From positions 744,001-808,000 of the forward strand of contig VRMN01000003.1 of NCBI GenBank assembly GCA_008690995.1: a stretch of DNA of 64,000 bases. The letters are read 5' to 3'. Below the pieces are notes generated by a model. It saw only the letters and a list, made by a program, of their open reading frames with translations. It did no database searches and had not been told where the DNA came from. This document shows positions 39,401 to 47,136 of this stretch, piece after piece (the first letter of the stretch is position 1; each line of letters begins with the position of its first letter). This DNA is from Porphyridium purpureum (Eukaryota; Rhodophyta; Bangiophyceae; Porphyridiales; Porphyridiaceae). The translations under genes were made by a program, and so were the position numbers.

Positions 39401-41139
39401 GACAACGTGTCATCCAGAAGGAGAGCGGCGCTCCGATTATTTTAACTGGTCATGCCGCGCTCAACAAGGTTCTCGGGCGCGAGGTTTACGTCACGAACGA
39501 GCAGCTGGGCGGTGTCAAAGTGATGTATCCGAACGGCGTTTCGCATTTACTTGTCAAGGATGACATCCAAGGCGTTGGCGCGATCCTGGATTGGTTAAGC
39601 TACGTACCCCGCAAGCGCGGCGAGCGTCTTCCCGTCACCGACTCGATGGATCCCATCAACCGACCGATCCAAACGGCGCCGTCGTCTTCACCATCTGACC
39701 CACGCGACATGCTCGCCGGACACGTCGTGTCCTCTGGAGATGATCAAAACCGCGACGGCTTTCTTCTTGGCTTCTTTGATCGTGGATCTTGGTGCGAAAC
39801 GCTGGGCGGCTGGGCCAAGACGGTTGTCACTGGACGCGCGCGACTCGGCGGCATTCCGTGTGGTGTGATAGCAGTAGAGACCCGCACAGTCGAGAAAATT
39901 GTCCCAGCAGACCCAGCGTCGCCAGAGACTCGCGAGAGTGTATCGGTTCAGGCGGGCCAAGTGTGGTATCCAGATTCCGCGCAGAAGACCGCGCAGACGA
40001 TTCGCGACTTTGGCGGTGAGGAGCTGCCACTCTTTATCTTTGCCAATTGGCGTGGGTTCAGCGGCGGCATGCGGGATATGTTTGACGAAGTGCTGAAAGC
40101 GGGCAGTCTGATTGTGGATGCGTTGCGTGTGTACAAGCAGCCAATTTTTATCTACATCCCACCGCACGGTGAGCTGCGCGGCGGTGCGTGGGTGGTGGTG
40201 GATACTCAAATCAACCCGCACCATATAGAAATGTACGCGGACCCGTCGTCACGGGGCGGGGTTCTTGAGCCGGAGGGCACGGTGGAGGTCAAGTATCGCC
40301 GACGCGATCTCATTAAGACCATGCACCGCCTTGACCCGGAACTCAGGCGCCTGGACGAGCGACTGACGGGCGTCAGTCAGCACAACGTCAGCGAGTCTTC
40401 AGGTATGTTGGTGTTGGACGAGGAAAAGAAGCGTGCGATCCAGGACGCCATTTCGGCTCGCGAGATACTGCTGTTACCTGTATACAAGCAGATCGCCATT
40501 TCGTTTGCCGATCTTCACGATACCCCAGGCCGTATGCTTGCGATGCGTGCCATCCGCCGCGTGGTGCCATGGGCGCAGGCTCGTGACTTTTTCTATTGGC
40601 GTCTGCAACGCCGACTTGCCGAGTACCGCATAGAGGCGCAGTGCCTTGACGCCAACCCAACCCTGTCACTGTCCGATGTTCGTGCGCTGATGAGGCGCTG
40701 GGCGGAAATGGCAGAAGAGGTCGAGGACTACGAGGACGACCGTGCGGTCTTTGAGTGGATTGAAGATTCAGAAGAGGCCATGAACAAGCGTGTGGAGAAG
40801 CTCCGGCAGGAATACATTGCGAATCAAACGTGCAATCTGGGTCAGACCTCAGTGGACGGCTTCCTAGACGGAGTGGAGGAGCTTCTGCGGAGCATGGACA
40901 AAAGCCAGCGACAATACTTCATACGTTCGCTCCAGGACCGCGTCAGCAATGCTGAAACGCCTGGCCGCGCACGCTCTGGGTTCTTATCACATTTCCGCTG
41001 GGACCGGAACCCAACGACGGCTAGTAACTCTTCGACTGTGACGGCCATGGGGGCGACCGCTGCGTCAACGGCATCCCCTGCGAAGCTGTCAGAGAAGGAG
41101 AAACCCCAGTCTGTTCCGCCGAACTTGCCGCTCGAGTAG
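33421..41139 (+). CDS. ACC1: Multidomain (homomeric) acetyl-CoA carboxylase
   Basis: 2572 residues without introns. It makes malonyl-CoA from acetyl-CoA. Domain order: biotin carboxylase (about 50-550; ATP-grasp glycine loop MIKASEGGGGKGIR from residue 258), biotin carboxyl carrier with EVMKM and the biotin lysine at residue 744, the large central domain (about 800-1700, with Ser/Gly-rich and Ala/Pro-rich inserts), and carboxyltransferase (from about 1790: VIANDITHLSGSFG, ATNSGARIGL, ILTGHAALNKVLGREVYVTN, FANWRGFSGGMRDM). There is no transit peptide, so the enzyme is probably cytosolic, supplying malonyl-CoA for elongation. Red algal plastids normally encode parts of the bacterial-type enzyme. 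The start ATG is at 33421 and the stop is followed within 20 bases by AATAAA. Confidence 0.98.
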   Translation: MAAEQHDVNGSLARNDSMEKRPSLQLPGLVPPFGSSPRHTVSVDALPAGGRRALRARSVLKDYVDKMGGTRVLQRLLVANNGIAAVKCIRSIRTWVYETLGDERLIEFVVMATPEDIAANAEYVRMADHMVPVPGGSNKNNYANVRLITEIAVEYHCDGVWAGWGHASENPQLPRSLHALGLTFLGPGPEAMYALGDKVASTIIAQSAGVPCTAWSGDGITVKYADEGCVPDAIFRSACVFSAEEAQACANRIGYPVMIKASEGGGGKGIRMVATPDAITGAFRQVAGEVAGSPIFVMKVLHGARHLEVQLVADEHGNAIALWGRDCSVQRRHQKIIEEGPPIAADPVHWRHLEDAAVRLAKEVGYVGAGTVEYLYIERPKPGDPQFTFLELNPRLQVEHPVTEWITGVNIPALQLTVAMGIPLGAIRSIQRLFGAANADELPDGHVVDVSDLGKRLAPLGHVIACRITAENALAGFQPTSGAIRELTFRTSPNVWGYFSVVSQSSIHEFADSQFGHLFAFGKTRDAARRSMVIALKEISIRGDIHNTVEYLITLLERQDYRDNQFDTTWLDRLIKEKIAPEKPSSSLAVIAGAVCRAHADFEKRKALFVSSLDRGQLPSLDDTLVEFYVELILEDTKYRLCVTRTAPDALAVDLSGVRVDVEYHPLVDSGILIIVGGRSHVVYAHEDNTGFRMSLDGKSCLFEKEYDPTRLVSAVNGKLVRFLALDGQPVAKGAPYAELEVMKMYLTLTAPESGRVHHRKAEGSSIATGELVAELELDDPNMVKRAVAFTGEVDPEIQHLLKVRSAACKEPHKRFKQLLEHVNLLMSGFQRDEVCLDELLSILDEPSVVVTVLQDSLAALVGRLPRSLYELLEEELRGELGHYVGGNKASKNPSVSVKSSSLTMTADANGDLGSDSQYHDELERDAWQTASQSDRLHSETSRLLQVMDTFVETKVVRSERDSIMECLLPVRTVLSRYAAMESVGPVVVCALLEKFLYTEKPFSSSKRSQDVLFDMRDTYRSELGKVVDLAVSHMQAARKSALVLRMLDYLEEHETALNYTPLKACLHELSQFSAAKKAYGDVPLRARLMLANASKPRFRKRWQDLRASILEIIAQTEDGSLGELDQNAMHHVRADALRALVESQNPLQDVLVGLMLEPNTPYLPISMSSHRRNASMLSLSNSGNVGNGYGGSSPYMGVGANQNQSQTRLVHPDASPARTLDTSALDQSQPRLPSETLEAVRRIATELHVMRAFRAYELYDLMVESRSQGIICATWRFHYSQSKYGARLQSLGLTTALGGLGLGGSGGLDKASVFVTSHDSADNLAGQDSKLAFRAGVLAVFPHWDVMVQCLNSLLEQNIAEESDITATAHASVNVMTVVVPFSFANTHTSEVQAHSEGQISDAVQKFLRADSPQRQALFLKSGIKMVTFIVESRSHSGSVYPGFYTFRVQQDFQEDMIYRHIDQSMAFQLELSRLAHFDITRFEYPNRSINVFFAQSKKAKKPSLAKSSETNAADGAGAASAPGAAIPSAPGTAASATSVSGNARDTDARFFVRAVIRQADIFSSPSEVVVAIPEAERAFSEALDALEVGRFDRRFQRTDFNHIFLNLIPVLNIDVEDVEAICRRIFFRYASRCWKLRVFAVELRVVARKSTTLQTVPLRFLLFNPTGHMLRVEGYMEQPDAVTGMLRLSNIDRDNPGHMHGVPVLEPYKPMDRLQRNQVMAQSMETTYLYDFEHLFVKELQDRWRKYSQSRLLGGFRRHKIPLRLLDVVELVLDDDKQEQLVETRRAPGLNTIGMVAWRYTMYTPEYPSGRQVIVIANDITHLSGSFGPQEDMLFKRASELARKEKIPRVFLATNSGARIGLSEEVRRKFKVDWVDVKEPSKGFHGLYLDAEDASKMSQSGSVVLEEQQLQNQQLRQDVAEEGLETDHRSTENGKKTKISCIIGSESGLGVENLMGSGLIAGETSDAYESTFTLTYVTARSVGIGAYLVRLGQRVIQKESGAPIILTGHAALNKVLGREVYVTNEQLGGVKVMYPNGVSHLLVKDDIQGVGAILDWLSYVPRKRGERLPVTDSMDPINRPIQTAPSSSPSDPRDMLAGHVVSSGDDQNRDGFLLGFFDRGSWCETLGGWAKTVVTGRARLGGIPCGVIAVETRTVEKIVPADPASPETRESVSVQAGQVWYPDSAQKTAQTIRDFGGEELPLFIFANWRGFSGGMRDMFDEVLKAGSLIVDALRVYKQPIFIYIPPHGELRGGAWVVVDTQINPHHIEMYADPSSRGGVLEPEGTVEVKYRRRDLIKTMHRLDPELRRLDERLTGVSQHNVSESSGMLVLDEEKKRAIQDAISAREILLLPVYKQIAISFADLHDTPGRMLAMRAIRRVVPWAQARDFFYWRLQRRLAEYRIEAQCLDANPTLSLSDVRALMRRWAEMAEEVEDYEDDRAVFEWIEDSEEAMNKRVEKLRQEYIANQTCNLGQTSVDGFLDGVEELLRSMDKSQRQYFIRSLQDRVSNAETPGRARSGFLSHFRWDRNPTTASNSSTVTAMGATAASTASPAKLSEKEKPQSVPPNLPLE

Positions 41140-41156
41140 AGTTAGCTGATACACGA

Positions 41157-41162
41157 AATAAA
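41157..41162 (+). terminator. Polyadenylation signal AATAAA (ACC1)
   Basis: AATAAA 18 bases after the acetyl-CoA carboxylase stop. Confidence 0.6.
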
Positions 41163-41735
41163 GAAGACAAAGGCACGAAGGCAAACGCCGTAGAGTCATG
41201 ATACCAGGTAGATTCTGTGCTCTGTCTCGACAGTAGGTGCGTGTGTCACCACGACACGCTTGGATGCGTACCACTGCTCTTCCCAGCTGTGACGGGCCGT
41301 GGCTATGGGTGCACGAAACGGCTAGCCGGATCACGTTTGTCTCATTCTAAACGTGCGAGTCGAACGCTGATGTGATCAGTTGCTGTGTCCGTGGTTGCGC
41401 CGACTCGAATGTGCCACCTCCAGTCCCGTACACGCGCAAAGAGCTCTGCACTCGGCCAGGCAGATTAGCCCGAGCGCGTGCCGCGGCGCCAGAAGGGGAC
41501 ACGCGCGTGCCCCGCACGGTACAGCGATGTGAAACGGCAACCTGCCATCTATTTTTGGTGTTTCGGCCGGATTGGGCTTCGCGGGCAACGAGAGCGCGAG
41601 CCGGAAGTGGCGCACGCGTGCAAACGGGGCGGCTTGTGGGAGAGCCGGAGCGCGCCTCGTCGCGTCACATCGCCCGAGATCGCATCCGCGGGTATCTGTT
41701 CGGACTGGTGATGATGAGACGCCCGAGCGGACACG
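41163..41735. other. Intergenic region upstream of the mucin-like gene
   Basis: About 570 bases with no gene. A near-copy of the promoter motif (GTACAGC, about 41519) lies about 215 bases before the mucin-like ATG. Confidence 0.45.
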
Positions 41736-42992
41736 ATGGCGTCAACGCATGTGAGCAGCACCAGCAGCAGCCCGGGCAGCGAGCTTGCGCCGGTAGATGC
41801 TCGGCATTCTCGGACTTGCTCCCGCGCTCGGCAAGTGGCGTCAGTCGGATCCCGGGATCAGAATGATGAGCGGGGGGACGCCGCGAGCCATGGCGGCGCT
41901 CGCGGCTGGAAACTTTTCGCAGCGGTGGCGTTGCTGCTTTGCGTGGGCGCGATCGTGGCTCACAAAAGTGATCACGCGATTGCCGCAACTTCTCGGATTG
42001 AAGCCAAGGCAGAGGTGCGGTACCTGGCGGCCTTCACTGATCGAGGGGCCCAGGAATGGGTGACCTTGCGGCAGCCAAGTCAAAGTGAAACGCCAAGTCC
42101 GAGCCCGACGCCGTCGGCTGAGCCGACGCAAGGCCCTAGTCCGATACCGACTGCAAGCCCGACGCAATCGCCGTCAGAGCTGCCGACAGAAACGCCCTCG
42201 ACGACGCCAACTGGTGAGCCGAGTGAAACGCCGACAGAGGAACCCAGTGAGACACCTAGTGCTTTGCCATCAGAGCAGCCGAGTGAATCACCAACAGAGC
42301 AGCCAAGCGAAATACCGACCGAAACACCTACGGTGATGCCAACAGAAGAACCGAGCGAGACACCAACGCCAACTCCGACACCAACATCAACTCCGACAGC
42401 GACGCCAACTCCCACGCAAACGGAGACTCCGCCGACAAGTACCCCGACCCCGACCCCGACCCCGACCCCGGAGCCCAGTGAAAGTCCCAGTTCCGAGCCG
42501 ACGATAAGCGCGTCTCCGTCACCTACACCTACGCCAGCTCCAGCATCTGGTGGTGGAGGATTGAGCACTGGTGCCATTGCCGGAATCGCCGCCGGGGCGG
42601 CGGTGGCCGTGATCTTGGTGATCACTCTGCTAGTGGTGGTGGGGATGAAAAGGCGAAAGGCACGCGGTCGTGCATCATCGGATGGCGCGTCCGCATCCGC
42701 GCGCACGGGAAGTGGCACAGGCGATGGCACGAGTGCAGCAGATGGCGCAGCAACGAATGACCCTGAGGACCCGTACATTGAATTCACGCGCAACTCGAGC
42801 AGCAGAGGCGTCGTAGACGCGATTGCCAGCGCGCTAGGTCGTGGCCGAAGCGGAAATACGGGCGTGACTGGAAGCGCGGTTTCTCCGACACCGTTTGATT
42901 CTTCGCGTCAACCCCCAGATCCCTTGAACGAGAGTAACTCGGTGCCGTTCTTCGGCTCAGTACCTCCTCGTCACAGTTACCGGCCTTCATAA
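41736..42992 (+). CDS. Mucin-like Pro/Thr/Ser/Glu-repeat membrane protein
   Basis: 418 residues, probably a cell-surface glycoprotein. A hydrophobic segment near 57-75 (WKLFAAVALLLCVGAIVA) can act as an uncleaved signal anchor or signal sequence. The region 110-270 is built of short units of the type (S/T)-E-x-P-(S/T) and (T-P)n, for example SETPTEEPSETPS and TPTPTPTPTSTP. It has few hydrophobic residues and is an expected target for O-glycosylation or hydroxyproline arabinosylation. A second membrane segment (AIAGIAAGAAVAVILVITLL, about 280-305) is followed by a basic stop-transfer KRRKARGR and a polar tail of about 110 residues. The repeat DNA makes long spurious frames on the other strand. 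Role unknown; cell-wall or matrix contact is inference. Confidence 0.75.
   Translation: MASTHVSSTSSSPGSELAPVDARHSRTCSRARQVASVGSRDQNDERGDAASHGGARGWKLFAAVALLLCVGAIVAHKSDHAIAATSRIEAKAEVRYLAAFTDRGAQEWVTLRQPSQSETPSPSPTPSAEPTQGPSPIPTASPTQSPSELPTETPSTTPTGEPSETPTEEPSETPSALPSEQPSESPTEQPSEIPTETPTVMPTEEPSETPTPTPTPTSTPTATPTPTQTETPPTSTPTPTPTPTPEPSESPSSEPTISASPSPTPTPAPASGGGGLSTGAIAGIAAGAAVAVILVITLLVVVGMKRRKARGRASSDGASASARTGSGTGDGTSAADGAATNDPEDPYIEFTRNSSSRGVVDAIASALGRGRSGNTGVTGSAVSPTPFDSSRQPPDPLNESNSVPFFGSVPPRHSYRPS
42070..42540 (+). repeat. Tandem Pro/Ser/Thr-coding repeat DNA
   Basis: Degenerate tandem repeats of 6-15 bases inside the mucin-like gene, including a perfect run of CCGACC units near 42445-42470. 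Such tracts are prone to length change by slippage, so the number of units may vary among strains. Confidence 0.7.
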
Positions 42993-43443
42993 CTCTCGAA
43001 ACTGAAGAGCTTAACTTCCCTATGACACACAGGTAAAGAGACCGACAACTTTTGCGACTCGAAAAGAGTCAGGAGAATGGACTGTGTTGGATGTTGTCCC
43101 CAAAGGAAAAAGAGTGCGACTTCGGTCATCTCGGCTCGCTGCGGTCACCATGCTCCTTGAGAAGCGTACCATGAGAGAGCGAACCCTTGGGACACGGCGC
43201 AATTGCTGACGAACCCATCCAAAAAGTAGCCACACGATCATGCGTAGCGTATGCTGGCGCTCGGAAGCAGCGGCGCGTTCTACAACGCTGCGCAGTCAAT
43301 CGCCCGCATCGTCCAACAAGAGCCTTGGTCTCCCCACAAGGAAGCGTAGTTCAAAGTAGTTCCGGTTCATTCAAAATAGCTGGTTGGATGGTGTGAGTAA
43401 CGTTCCCGCGATCACAAGCGAACGGTGTATCAAACAGAAAACG
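42993..43443. other. Intergenic region between mucin-like gene and RER1
   Basis: About 450 bases with the 3' UTR of one gene and the promoter of the next. I see no gene, no clear AATAAA and no exact copy of the promoter motif. Confidence 0.45.
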
Positions 43444-44376
43444 ATGGGAGACGTGGATGGAAGAGGCGCGGAGTTCTCGCCACCGCCACAGGCGCCGATA
43501 GCGGGGGCTGCGGACTCGGTCCCGCCGCTGCGCGCCCCCATGGCCGAGTCCGTGTCCAACGGCACGCTGCGCCATACTGCGCAGCCACCGCCGTACGCGC
43601 CGCCGAGAGGTCTAGGGGTCGCGGTTCCGCGTGTACCTGCACCCGCGGTTTCCATCGCTGCGCCTGACGCCGCCATGGCGCCCGGCTTAGGGACCGGACC
43701 AGCGACGGGCGGTATGGACTTTTCCGGTCGCCAGGGCAGCTTCATGGACCAAGCCAGTAGGCGCTACAGCGTGTTCCTCGATCAAATTACGCCGCTCATC
43801 CTGTACCGGTGGCTGGCGTTTGTGGTTGTGTTGCTGAGCTTTGCGTTGCGCATGTTCATGATCCACGGCTTCTACATCGTGGCATACGTGCTATTCATCT
43901 TTCTCTTGAACCAGTTTATTCTGTTTCTCCAGCCCAAGGACCGCTCTGCTCTGGGCGATAATTCGGCGGCGGACTCGGACGAACCAGGTCTACCTACGAC
44001 AAGCGTGGTTGACTTTGATACGTACCGACCGTTCTATCGGAGGCTACCGGAATTTAAGTTCTGGCACTCAGCAACCCGCGCTACGCTGCTAGCCATCGTG
44101 TGCACTTTCGTGCCCTTCCTGGACGTGCCTGTTTTCTGGCCGATCCTTGTCGTTTACTCTGTCGTGCTTTTCTTCGCGACCATGAGAAAACAGCTCGCAG
44201 ACATGAAGCGCTTCAAGTACGTACCGTGGGACATTGGCAAGAAGCAGAAATATTCTGGCACATCAAAAAGCGTTGCCAGTACCGAAACAGCAGGTGGGTC
44301 GAGACCATCCGCAAGCGGTGCCGGTGCCAAGCGTGACGGCGGAAGACCGCCCAAGGCGGGCAAGTCAGATTCATAA
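43444..44376 (+). CDS. RER1: RER1, ER membrane protein retrieval receptor
   Basis: 310 residues. RER1 sits in the cis-Golgi and returns escaped ER membrane proteins by COPI vesicles. The core (about 105-275) is well conserved: YRWLAFVVVLLSFALRMF, GFYIVAYVLFIFLLNQFILFL, then YRPFYRRLPEFKFWHSATRATL and FLDVPVFWPILVVYS, ending with MRKQLADMKRFKYVPWDIGKKQKY, which fits the four-helix RER1 plan. Compared with the usual 190-200 residues it has about 95 extra N-terminal residues rich in Pro, Ala and Gly, and a Ser/Gly-rich basic tail. The ATG at 43444 is the first in frame; the extension to 43384 starts with TTG. Confidence 0.96.
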   Translation: MGDVDGRGAEFSPPPQAPIAGAADSVPPLRAPMAESVSNGTLRHTAQPPPYAPPRGLGVAVPRVPAPAVSIAAPDAAMAPGLGTGPATGGMDFSGRQGSFMDQASRRYSVFLDQITPLILYRWLAFVVVLLSFALRMFMIHGFYIVAYVLFIFLLNQFILFLQPKDRSALGDNSAADSDEPGLPTTSVVDFDTYRPFYRRLPEFKFWHSATRATLLAIVCTFVPFLDVPVFWPILVVYSVVLFFATMRKQLADMKRFKYVPWDIGKKQKYSGTSKSVASTETAGGSRPSASGAGAKRDGGRPPKAGKSDS

Positions 44377-44719
44377 GTTCATGATGTTTTGTCTTTCCAT
44401 GTATGTTGCGATGCAATTTGTAGAAGAGCATAGTGAGGAAAAGGTTTCTTGCGTACCACCGCAATTCTGGCCGTCTTATCTCACACCAGTGTATCGACCA
44501 GACAGCCGGAGATCTTCCATTCCGTCCTACATACGCCAGATCGTGCAAGCAGTGCTGATGGAGCCTCAGGGGATCCAGATAGCTCGGAGGTGAGACACCA
44601 CATTTCTGTAAATTCCCACGTAGCAGTCGAACCTTCTCTAACACGCAGGGCCATGGTCGCGGCCCCGGCGTCCAACTGGATCACGAAGTTTTCACGGCGG
44701 GCCGGCAATTGCGACTGTA
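44377..44719. other. RER1-Sec1 intergenic region
   Basis: About 340 bases, the RER1 3' UTR and the leader of the Sec1-type gene. I see no gene or motif here. Confidence 0.45.
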
Positions 44720-46903
44720 ATGGGTTCGGACATTCGCAGCATAGCGCGCAAGTACCTGCTGGACCAAGTGATAGTGAGCGTGCGCAACAAGGTCGACACG
44801 CCCGTGCCCAGCGGTGTTTCAGGCGCCGGGCTTAGTTCCAAGGGGAAGAAGGCAAGTGGGTTGCCGGGGAGCAAAGCGCGCTTTGTGTTCGTGGTTGATG
44901 ATCGCGCACTGCGGGTGGTGAGTGCATTGGTTCCCTTGTCCGTGCTCCAGGAGAATGGCGTCACAATTGTTGAGCGGCTCGAGCTGGCCCGCGAGCCATT
45001 ACCCGACGTGCATGCCATCTACGTGCTGAGCGGTTCGCCGCAGTCGGTGCGAGCGCTGTGTGCAGAAAGCGCTGCGCAGTACCGTCGCTTCCACGTCTTT
45101 TTTCTGGACCCACTTCCGGAGAGCATCTTTTCGCAGATCCAGAAGGCGGACGCCAAGCTGGTGAAGAAAATAGCAACACTGGTCGAGCTCAACTTGAATG
45201 TTCTGGTGCACAGCACGCATTTCATTTCGCTTGGGATTCCGGGAGGTAGCATACCTGCCATGTATGGAGGTATCGCTAGTGTTGCCGCCGATACCGCACA
45301 AGAGCAGAGCCGCCGGCTCTTATCTGTCTGCGTTCTGCTCGCAGCGGCTCACACGTGGACGGTGCGTATCGACATCAACTCATCACATGCCAAGCTAGTC
45401 GGGGCCAAGTTTTTGCAGGCGCGTACGGAGCTGATGAAGAAGCCAGCGACTGGGGGAACTACTTCTTACTCAGCAGGGTGCTCTCGTTATCCAAACGCAA
45501 CATTATTGGTTCTCGACCGAGCGGCCGACCTGGTCTCGATGCTGGTGCATGAATTTAGTTATGAAGCTATGGCTTACGATCTGATTCCTTTGAGGCTCGA
45601 GCACCCGTTGGGTGTCTATTTTCGGCTTCCAGACGACGAAAATAATCCGTCAAGCCCAAAGAGCAAGTCCCTGACCACGGGTGCGTCGCGCGCGAGTCCG
45701 TCAGCCACAGACTTGTCCAAACGCGATGTAAGATTTGGCGATGAAGATAATGACAAAGTGATGCTGCGCGTCCGCGACATGCACATTGCCGAGGGAGTGC
45801 AGGTGGTCAATGACGAGTTTCGTCATTTTTTAGACACGAACGCGGCGGCAAAGATGCGCATGCAGATGGGCAAGGTCAGCTCGCCCGATGGCAACAGCAA
45901 GAGCGACTCTTCCGCGGGAATCAAGGAGCTGACGGCTGCCGTGCGCTCACTCCCAGAATACGCAGACCTGATTAAGCGACACGCCATGCATGTCAACTGC
46001 TTTGAGCAGTGCTTCGCTGCCTTCAAATCACGCCACCTTGACGCAACCGCTAGAATTGAGCAGGAGCTTTCGACCGGCAACGATGGAGCAGACCATCGCA
46101 TTCACAGCACGACTATGATGAAGGCCTTGGAGCAAATTCTTTCCTCTGGAATCCTGGATGACGAGGCCAAGATGCGAATCGTGCTCCTGGCCCTTGCCGT
46201 GTCTCGTGGGAATGGGGGCGGGTGTAGCGTGCCTTCGCTGCTCTACTTTTCTCACTTTTCGGATACATATAACATCAACGAGATGCTTTCGCAGTGTGCA
46301 TTTCGGGAGCAGTCGTGTTTCCGTACCATTAAGGGCTTTGTGAAAGTTTTGCAGAGCTACAAAGTCGGGACATGTGCAGTTTCCCGGCCAAAATCTGCGC
46401 TCAAGTGGAGACGGGCGCGAAAGGAGGCACGCAAGAAGGTCGAGTCCAGGCGGAAGCTCGATGAGTCGATTGACAGACCGCCGTTTGAACTCTCCAGATA
46501 TGTACCGCCACTTGGCGAAATCATTTTGCGGTGCGTAGACAAGACTTTGCCTGCGGAAATGTATCCAGAAATCAAGGCTTCCTCGAACAGTGGCACCGAA
46601 GGATCCTGTGCTGCGGCGCTGCTGCCCATCGATCCTGCTCCATCAGTATTGTCCTCCCTCACGGACAAAAAGCCGGTCCAGCGTGCCGATAGTGTGCTTT
46701 TGGTGTACATCGCCGGCGGCGCGTCACTATCCGAGCTTCGAACGGTAAGGGAGCTCGGAGCGATGCGTCCTTCAGTTAGCATCGTACTAGCTACTGACTT
46801 ACTTTTACCCCCGCGTTATTTCCTACAAGCCTGCGCTGCGGTGGAAGATGGTGCCCTTGCCAGTCGCATAGCTGAGCGTCCATGCTACAGTCCAGACGTA
46901 TAA
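44720..46903 (+). CDS. Sec1/Munc18-family (SM) protein, Sec1 type
   Basis: 727 residues. SM proteins clasp syntaxin/SNARE bundles to drive vesicle fusion; the Sec1 class acts at the plasma membrane (KEULE in plants, Munc18 in animals). Diagnostic parts: the N-terminal domain VDDRALRVVSALVPLSVLQENGVTIVERL and YVLSGSPQSVRAL, the central LLVLDRAADLVSMLVHEFSYEAMAYDLIPL, the D-x-x-MHIAEG segment, IKELTAAVRSLPEYADLIKRHAMHV, and IEQELSTGND, which resembles Munc18 (EQDLAMGTD) more than Sly1, Vps45 or Vps33. The C-terminal LLVYIAGGASLSELRTVREL corresponds to the last conserved strand-helix. Some Ser-rich inserts occur. AATAAA follows 93 bases after the stop. Confidence 0.92.
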   Translation: MGSDIRSIARKYLLDQVIVSVRNKVDTPVPSGVSGAGLSSKGKKASGLPGSKARFVFVVDDRALRVVSALVPLSVLQENGVTIVERLELAREPLPDVHAIYVLSGSPQSVRALCAESAAQYRRFHVFFLDPLPESIFSQIQKADAKLVKKIATLVELNLNVLVHSTHFISLGIPGGSIPAMYGGIASVAADTAQEQSRRLLSVCVLLAAAHTWTVRIDINSSHAKLVGAKFLQARTELMKKPATGGTTSYSAGCSRYPNATLLVLDRAADLVSMLVHEFSYEAMAYDLIPLRLEHPLGVYFRLPDDENNPSSPKSKSLTTGASRASPSATDLSKRDVRFGDEDNDKVMLRVRDMHIAEGVQVVNDEFRHFLDTNAAAKMRMQMGKVSSPDGNSKSDSSAGIKELTAAVRSLPEYADLIKRHAMHVNCFEQCFAAFKSRHLDATARIEQELSTGNDGADHRIHSTTMMKALEQILSSGILDDEAKMRIVLLALAVSRGNGGGCSVPSLLYFSHFSDTYNINEMLSQCAFREQSCFRTIKGFVKVLQSYKVGTCAVSRPKSALKWRRARKEARKKVESRRKLDESIDRPPFELSRYVPPLGEIILRCVDKTLPAEMYPEIKASSNSGTEGSCAAALLPIDPAPSVLSSLTDKKPVQRADSVLLVYIAGGASLSELRTVRELGAMRPSVSIVLATDLLLPPRYFLQACAAVEDGALASRIAERPCYSPDV

Positions 46904-46995
46904 CATTCGACAGTTCGGTCAGAGACACCTCCGCTAACACATGTTCTTGCGAATTGCACATTTCATCAATGTCGTTCAGAGCGACTGACGAACAC

Positions 46996-47001
46996 AATAA
47001 A
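46996..47001 (+). terminator. Polyadenylation signal AATAAA (Sec1-type gene)
   Basis: AATAAA 93 bases after the Sec1-type stop, in the 232-base gap to the convergent ferrochelatase gene. Confidence 0.55.
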
Positions 47002-47136
47002 CAAGCCAAAAGGAAGAAACGTGATATGTATTAGTGCATATAATCGAACAAAAGCATGAATCAGCCTCATTGGCCTTCGCTTGCATAGCTTCGGAGCGGC
47101 CAAGCGCGAGGGCATTTCCATCCTATTTAGAAAGCT

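Noticed and set aside
42080-42793. 237-codon minus-strand frame rich in Gly/Val
   Set aside because: Antisense reading of the Pro/Thr/Ser repeats of the mucin-like gene; its composition follows from the repeat alone.
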